Source: Neckera pumila (Eukaryota > Streptophyta > Bryopsida > Hypnales > Neckeraceae). From it: 64,000 bases of DNA. The position numbers and the translations under genes were made by a program. Of the stretch, positions 60,801-64,000 are shown piece by piece. The DNA is taken from assembly GCA_963969595.1 (NCBI GenBank), contig OZ018410.1, forward strand, positions 44,869,413 through 44,933,412, read 5' to 3'. Within the stretch, counting starts at the first letter, position 1; every line of letters starts with the position of its first letter. The notes under the pieces are model-generated. The model ran no database searches. It saw only the letters and a program-made list of their open reading frames with translations, and was not told the origin of the DNA.

Positions 60801-60814
60801 TCAATTGTCTGGAC
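54833..60814 (-). pseudogene. ParB-like domain plus DNA amino-methyltransferase-like gene, decayed
   Basis: About a dozen minus-strand exons with GT-AG borders: 60430-60814, 59475-60142, 59161-59295, 58847-59041, 58550-58740, 58180-58442, 56321-57042, 55861-56214, 55487-55765, 55183-55398 and about 54833-55094. Domain order: Ser-rich and acidic linkers; a ParB-like segment (LKFFVCDGNHRRIAWMNLIN, then AVDCIVLDTKGRVELV); a helical middle; a Lys/Glu-rich coiled coil (KEKEAEKEGKGKAKGKKKVE); and a methyltransferase-like part. In that part GVDLIIFDCQENLP sits where DPPY-type motif IV belongs and GCMILFHSRCAAL follows. After a variable stretch comes LVLDCTTSTGAS with SIGRHIVALEEQKDIFDAV, matching SAM-binding motif I of beta-class N4/N6 enzymes. 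In-frame stops at 59972-59974, 56696-56698 and 55614-55616, a frameshift near 56900-56950 and several phase clashes mark it as decayed. The start is not established; ATG 60142 is possible. Confidence 0.62.
57245..57320. mobile_element. Small GC-rich foldback element in an intron
   Basis: The arms are TGACAAAACCAAAAGTCGGG and CCCCAACTTTTGGTTCTGTCA, with a nested CCAAC/GTTGG hairpin. Its outer arms resemble those around 62680-62775. It lies in the 57043-58179 intron of the ParB/methyltransferase gene. Confidence 0.6.
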
Positions 60815-61659
60815 CTGCACAATAAACAAACTCCATTTAAGTTTCACAATTGAAGTCTCAAATTGAATTCTGTACAATTAATGAATTATGAAATGAGTAT
60901 TTGAGACTTCTAGTGACAATAAATCAGAAGAAAATATTAAGCCCTCAAAGATCATCCATAGAACACAAAACTCTAACAATGATTATAGCCTTGTACTTAA
61001 TTATAAGAGGTCACAAAATCATTGTATCATGGCAAAATGAATATAAAGCAAAATCTAGAGCATTGAAATATATTGGGAAAGGAATATCTATATAGCCATT
61101 TTGATATAAACCCTGTAAAATTGTTTATACAGTTTGAATTTGATTACATTAGACCCCCTATGACTTGTATCAATATTCACAAATCTTTCCAAAATAATAT
61201 AAAACAGAACTCATCATACTCAAAATCGGTAAAAATTGACTAGTAATCAAGACCTCAAACAAATGAATATCTTAATTGCTAGCACAGAATATAAAATTGA
61301 AATAACAAAGACCAAGAATTTGGTACATATATTTGCCTACTACTACATGTTTAGTAATCAAAAAAATAAAGAGTAAGAAGTAACCAAGTTTTTCATGAAT
61401 CATTGAATTCTCTATCTATAAATAAAAATTGTGAGTCTATGAGTTTTAGAAAGTGAAATTAGGTTTAAATAATTTAAAATATGAAGGAAAATTCGTGTGT
61501 TAATTTACGTAGAGGCGTCATAATGGACTTCCACTACTTCCAATTTTGAATTCTTGAATTAAAATTCCTAATTGATAGTTTTATAATCCCAAGTATTGTA
61601 TTCAAGATGTAAATGGCACTTTTTGCCATGGTTTTTTGCATTATTTCAGAAAATAAAAC
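60815..61659. other. No confident exon; upstream of the ParB/methyltransferase gene
   Basis: AT-rich sequence. Earlier exons of the minus-strand gene may lie here or further right, but none could be joined in phase. Confidence 0.3.
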
Positions 61660-61705
61660 CAAAAGTGAGGGTAGTGCGAGCTACCCCTGATTTCGGTTTG
61701 AAAAT
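61660..61705. repeat. Short relic of the GC-rich foldback family
   Basis: ACCAAAAGTGAGGGTAGTGC then GAGCTACCCCTGATTTCGG carries the GGTAG-YGCGAG-CTACC hairpin and the CCAAAA outer arm of the family but lacks the long central palindrome. Confidence 0.5.
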
Positions 61706-61975
61706 GTTAAAGCTCTAAGATACATAGAAGTAACATATAAAAAATACAAAAGACTAAATTAAAATTACTCTCTCTGAATGTTCAAGATGCTCAAGTCAAA
61801 ATAGTTGAAGAATGATGAAGTTCTTATGAGTTTATAGATGATCGTAAGCAATAATTCACGTTACCAAATGCACAAGTACAAGTTGGTTATTAAGCTACAC
61901 CCTATGATAAGAATTAAAAAATTCTGGTGTTCCACCTTCAGCCAATTTTCAGTAAATTTCTAAAACCGATAATGG

Positions 61976-62045
61976 GGGTAGCGCGAGCTACCCCCATGAC
62001 CCCCGTCGGTACCGACAGGGGTCATTGGAGTAGCTCGCGTTACCC
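61976..62045. mobile_element. GC-rich 70-bp palindrome, copy 1
   Basis: It begins GGGTAGCGCGAGCTACCCCC, passes through the self-complementary centre GTCGGTACCGAC and returns to GTAGCTCGCGTTACCC. Each arm contains its own small hairpin, GGTAGC-GCGA-GCTACC. The composition contrasts sharply with the AT-rich surroundings. Confidence 0.85.
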
Positions 62046-62132
62046 TCTTTCTGGTTCGATCCATGACACTGATTTCATTCTGGTTCGATCCACGATATTC
62101 CGATCTCTTTCTGGTTGAATCCACAACACTTT
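62041..62132. repeat. Short tandem repeat of 'ttctggttcgatccacga'
   Basis: Three imperfect units of about 27-32 bp: CTTTCTGGTTCGATCCATGA, CATTCTGGTTCGATCCACGA, CTTTCTGGTTGAATCCACAA. Confidence 0.7.
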
Positions 62133-62692
62133 GATCTATAGCGGGGGCTCACACTTCTGAGCTCTTTTGCATTTTCAGTCTGAGCTAATTTGCATTATAA
62201 AAACAGGTGCAAGCCACAAATAAGATTTCCCTTCACCAAACGATGACCTTCAATTCCACACAACTTCACCATCCCTAGGAATTAGAGTCACTCAATCCAC
62301 GAAGACCCCCTTCACTCGATTAAACAACTCTCGTAACTAGTAGTCCTCACCTTTGACAGCTACCAAAGCAAATAGCTTGTGACAACCCGCACCAGATTCC
62401 AAACCCCAAAACAAAGACTTGCATCAAGCAACCGAGATCTTCGGCTTCACTGATCCATATTCAACGTGACAAAAACCGCACAAACTAGATACGTGATAGA
62501 AACCACACAGACCGGAAATGGAAGGACCAAAAATGGAAGGAGAACAAGACTCATCTGCCAACAGCAATAAAAAAAATGCAAATCATGGAGAAGGTTGTAC
62601 CAATCGTCGGCATCTCTATAGAATTGTCTCAGAGAGAAAATCTTGATTAGACAAGAAATGCAGGAATTTTAGAAATGACAAACCAAAAATAG

Positions 62693-62762
62693 GGGTAGCG
62701 CGAGCTACCTCAATGCCCCCCGTCGGCGCCGACGGGGGTCATGGAGGTAGCTCGCGCTACCC
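62693..62762. mobile_element. GC-rich 70-bp palindrome, copy 2
   Basis: The same length and layout as copy 1, 717 bp away: GGGTAGCGCGAGCTACCTCA, centre GTCGGCGCCGAC, return GTAGCTCGCGCTACCC. Flanking CCAAAAATAG and CTCATTTTGATTTG extend the inverted arms. Confidence 0.85.
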
Positions 62763-63572
62763 TCATTTTGATTTGTGTGGCTGTAGACAGTCTCCGTTGA
62801 GATTTCGAATTTCGATAAACTATTGGCGTATGAAGTTTCATCATGGCTTTGCACAACGATTGACAAAGCATGATTTGCACGACGAAAATGGATAAAGAGA
62901 TTGAGGATTTGCTGTTGGATTCTCACAACGATTTCGTTTCCGATTTGTGGTGCAGGTGTACTTTGTTGCTCTGGTGTGTCCTCCTCCCTTGCGCAGCTCC
63001 TTGTGGTCCGCATGATCTCCAATTGCTTGTCACCTTAAGGATCACACATGAAGGAAACTTGAGATCTTGCATTGTCAAGAAAAACCAGAGCGTAGTAAAA
63101 CGGGTGTACTTGTGACTCCGAGAAGGCTTGGTCTTCCCAACAAAGAGGGAAACAAAGTTCACATTTAGTTCTTTTTTTGGAGCGCAAGCACAAATCACGG
63201 AAATCTGTGCGGAAGGAAATTATCCCGAAAGCCTTGGTGATCCCACCATCCATGCAAGACAGGCTTGCAAACTTTAATTTGAAATAGGAAACTTCCAAAT
63301 CCAGATTTGGCGTAAAAATTAATTGTTTACCACTATTATGTTACTGGTTTTTATTGAATTCGTTGATCTAGATTAGATGGTTCAGATTTAACATTTTTCT
63401 TTGTGGTGTCTAGAAGTTTTGGAAACAGTACAATTTTGCTGAAAACACTGTCATTGACTTCAGTCAAATTTTTGATATTCATTTCATAACGTCGACCTGG
63501 GCTGGGCTTCAGAGCAACGCAATTGTATAAAGACAGCCTTCATAGTTCCAATATATTCATAAATGTCACGTC
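62763..63572. other. No gene recognised
   Basis: Overlapping open frames occur on both strands around 62870-63298, but none shows a recognised motif or clear splice sites. Confidence 0.3.
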
Positions 63573-63796
63573 TCATCGACATCCATTTGGATACAGGGAT
63601 GTGTGGTGGATAGTAGGGACGTAATAGGTTCCAGTCCAGGCGTCCTGACCCCATGCACCAAACCTAGCAATTTGACAACCCAATTCATGCGGAAGAAGTT
63701 CATTTTCTAATGGAATGGCAAATATGGACAATAAGCATTTTTTTATGTTATCAATGCGGCTGATGTGAAATGGATGCCAACATTGTATGAAATGAA
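63573..63796 (-). CDS. Possible terminal exon of an unrecognised gene
   Basis: After TTTCAG a 74-codon frame runs to TGA at 63573-63575. It includes CWHPFHISRIDNIKK, FAIPLENELLPHELGCQIAR and FGAWGQDAWTGTYYVPTIHH and ends YPNGCR. The Trp/Gly/Tyr-rich ending looks protein-like rather than random, but I cannot name a family. Upstream exons would lie beyond the window's right part or outside it. Confidence 0.3.
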
Positions 63797-64000
63797 CTGA
63801 AACTAATCATGCTTACAATTGCACAACTTTATCTATATTGGGATATTATTTTTGAGAATTTTGCCTTGCGTGAAAGCCAGGAGAATTCTAACTCTTAGTA
63901 CTTTACCATAATTCAATAATAGAAATTAGTACAATCTCCTAACTTGCTATAAGTATCTGATAGCTACTTTCATTATCTTTAGTAATCTCACTCATATTTA

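Noticed and set aside
62045..62110. GGTTCGATCC motifs resembling the tRNA B box, suggesting a tRNA gene or SINE.
   Set aside because: No A box at the right distance and no cloverleaf could be formed. The motif is part of a short tandem repeat.
1..64000. CRISPR arrays, bacterial operons, ribosome binding sites or plasmid features.
   Set aside because: Introns, plant gene families and plant-type transposons show this is eukaryotic nuclear DNA. No regularly spaced direct repeats with unique spacers were seen.

Overview
The window looks like nuclear DNA from a land plant with a large, repeat-rich, AT-rich genome. It carries spliced genes with GT-AG introns for plant-type proteins: a chloroplast HCF244/Ycf39-type reductase, a BODYGUARD-type alpha/beta hydrolase, a nepenthesin-like aspartic protease, a plastid-type glucose-6-phosphate dehydrogenase relic and a SEC14-like lipid-transfer protein. 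Most of the remaining DNA is transposon remnants. A seed-free plant (lycophyte, fern or bryophyte) would fit, because of a bacterial-style PEP carboxylase fragment and a ParB/DNA-methyltransferase gene. That placement is inference; the sequence does not fix the species.

Layout. 1-2600: the edge of a SEC14-like gene (minus) next to the N-terminal exons of a PEP carboxylase (plus) whose remainder is missing. 3160-3510: a small secreted peptide gene with five cysteine pairs and a TATA box. 4690-6920: an unrecognised spliced gene (minus). 8500-18600: mostly repeats, including a 91-bp tandem array, foldback elements, two TTAA-flanked elements and one unrecognised minus-strand gene at 11073-12078. 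21640-23570: a plastid G6PDH pseudogene with a CACTA-type MITE inserted in an exon. 25005-26315: an intact intronless aspartic protease. 27318-29180: a Ty3/gypsy chromovirus 3' end broken by two other elements. 31423-33927: the complete seven-exon HCF244 gene. 35512-38056: two large TTAA elements. 39083-41604: the BODYGUARD-like gene. 42565-51050: more TTAA elements and gene-poor DNA. 54833-60814: a decayed multi-exon gene joining a ParB-like domain to a DNA amino-methyltransferase-like domain. 57245-62762: GC-rich foldback elements.

The genes do not form a pathway. The intact ones are housekeeping or surface-related plant genes: photosystem II assembly, cutin or cuticle biology, and secreted proteolysis. 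The most unusual items are the ParB/methyltransferase gene and the abundant family of about 0.6-1 kb elements with TTAA target duplications and CCCCTAAA-type inverted termini, which resemble non-autonomous piggyBac-like elements. No transposase for that family was seen here. Exon boundaries are manual readings of GT-AG sites and phase; no alignment or search was run.
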